Positions 63,226 through 64,000 of a stretch of 64,000 nucleotides of DNA are shown here, piece after piece. Position numbers and translations under genes: made by a program. The notes under the pieces were generated by a model. The model did not search any database, had not been told where the DNA came from, and saw only the letters and a program-made list of their open reading frames with translations. Source of the DNA: Pseudopelobacter sp964542535 (GTDB taxonomy: Bacteria > Desulfobacterota > Desulfuromonadia > Geobacterales > Pseudopelobacteraceae); NCBI GenBank assembly GCA_964542535.1, contig CAZIUE010000019.1:1-64000 (forward strand), read 5' to 3'. How positions within the stretch are numbered: the stretch's first letter is position 1; each line of letters begins with the position of its first letter.

Positions 63226-64000
63226 TCATGTCTCAGGAGACCCCCAGGTGGCCACGAGGGTTTGCAGGGATTTCGCCGACAGCGGCCTGCTGAAGTAGTA
63301 GCCTTGTACTTCCTGGCAGTTGCTGCGTTTCAGGAATTGCAGCTGGTCTTCGTTCTCCACCCCTTCCGCCACCATGCTGAGCCCCAGGTTGTGCCCCATA
63401 TTGATGATGGTTGCTGTGAGCGTCTCATCACTTTTACTTTCGCATATGCCTCTGATAAAGCTCTTGTCCACTTTCAGGGTGTCGACCGGAAGGCGTTTCA
63501 AGTGGGAAAGGGATGAATAGCCGGTTCCGAAATCATCAATGGCGATGGAGATCCCCATCTCTTTCAGTTCGTTGAGAATGATTACGGCCCCTTCCGGATC
63601 GAGCATGATGAGACTCTCCGTAATTTCCAGTTCAAGGCAGAAAGGCTCAAGACCGGTATCCTGCAATATGCTCCGGATGGTGGCGGGCAGGTTGTCGTGT
63701 GTGAACTGTCTGAACGAGATGTTAACCGAGACCTTCATGGTTTCTAGCCCGGCACTCCTCCAAGCCCTGGCCTGTGCACAGGAGGTCCGGAGCACCCACT
63801 CGCCAATCGGTACGATCAACCCGGTTTCCTCGGCCAACGGGATGAATGCGTCGGGTGAAATAATGCCTTTTTCCGGGTGTTGCCATCGTATCAGGGCTTC
63901 CACTCCCACAATCCTGCCGGTTGCCGTGTTGACCCGCGGCTGATAATGGAGCAGAAATTCATTCCGCGCCAGGGCATTCCTCAAGCCAGTCTCCATCAAC
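63226..64000 (-). CDS. EAL-domain c-di-GMP phosphodiesterase, C-terminal part (cut by window edge)
   Basis: At least 257 aa are visible; the frame is open to the right edge, so the N-terminus (often PAS/GGDEF) is missing. The EAL domain is complete and looks active: VEALIRWQHPEKG carries the EAL Glu, followed by NISFRQF, LELEITESL, AIDDFGTGYSSLSHL with the DDFGTG metal loop, KVDKSFI, and AEGVENEDQ with QGYYFSRPL. It degrades c-di-GMP. It is the second c-di-GMP-degrading gene in the window, the other being the broken HD-GYP gene. Confidence 0.93.
   Translation of the reverse strand, partial: LMETGLRNALARNEFLLHYQPRVNTATGRIVGVEALIRWQHPEKGIISPDAFIPLAEETGLIVPIGEWVLRTSCAQARAWRSAGLETMKVSVNISFRQFTHDNLPATIRSILQDTGLEPFCLELEITESLIMLDPEGAVIILNELKEMGISIAIDDFGTGYSSLSHLKRLPVDTLKVDKSFIRGICESKSDETLTATIINMGHNLGLSMVAEGVENEDQLQFLKRSNCQEVQGYYFSRPLSAKSLQTLVATWGSPET

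Overview
The window reads as a chromosomal segment of a GC-rich Gram-negative deltaproteobacterium (Desulfobacterota). It is most like the Geobacter / Pelobacter propionicus group: it has a full lipid A, Bam and Lol outer-membrane set, a membrane proton-pumping pyrophosphatase, many PAS/GAF sensor kinases and a single RNase E/G with a long charged tail. The genus is an inference from gene content and style; no database was searched. There is no sign of a plasmid, prophage, CRISPR array or transposase gene.

Layout. (1) 1-4103: 3' end of a 16S gene, tRNA-Ile(GAT), tRNA-Ala(TGC), complete 23S, complete 5S and a terminator. (2) 4150-8056, minus strand: a multi-domain hybrid histidine kinase followed by a receiver/HD-GYP response regulator that is split by one in-frame TAA. 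(3) 8253-13213, plus strand: murA and hisG-hisD-hisC-hisB. (4) 13310-16425: divergent cpoB-like lipoprotein gene and hppA. (5) 16656-40458, minus strand: one long envelope block transcribed lysS, lolC, lolD, bamA, skp, lpxD, fabZ, lpxA, a Gfo/Idh oxidoreductase, a DegT aminotransferase (probable gnnA/gnnB), lpxB, msbA, lpxL-like, waaA, lpxK, ycaR, then LPS glycosyltransferases, a membrane protein and tcdA. It carries most of the steps from UDP-GlcNAc to exported Kdo-lipid A, together with outer-membrane protein and lipoprotein delivery. (6) 40587-43163, minus: RNase E/G. (7) 43447-53168, plus: five consecutive signalling genes (four sensor kinases and one stand-alone receiver) with no DNA-binding or enzymatic output domain among them. 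(8) 53235-55058, minus: cyclophilin and another PAS kinase. (9) 55191-57910, plus: prmC, a purine phosphoribosyltransferase and a purine permease. (10) 58061-59143, minus: YceI protein and Bcp peroxiredoxin. (11) 59397-62978, plus: pqiA split in two genes, pqiB, pqiC. (12) 63226 to the right edge, minus: the EAL part of a c-di-GMP phosphodiesterase cut by the window.

The most unusual non-coding signal is a family of palindromic intergenic elements built from degenerate 7-nt units (GGGGACC / GGGAACC types) around a GGTAAAAG-CTTTTACC-like core. Copies flank tRNA-Ala in the rRNA spacer, fill the murA-hisG gap and fill the lysS-lolC gap. In the last two they abut a start codon that lacks a Shine-Dalgarno sequence. 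A related heptad-built inverted repeat of different sequence lies between 23S and 5S. Other palindromes sit at 25401-25493, 16538-16650, 32851-32948 and 63115-63214.

Intergenic gaps longer than about 150 bases not covered by entries (8057-8252, 14132-14273, 43249-43446, 45426-45608, 57911-57998, 59220-59396, 62979-63114) show no gene that I can support.
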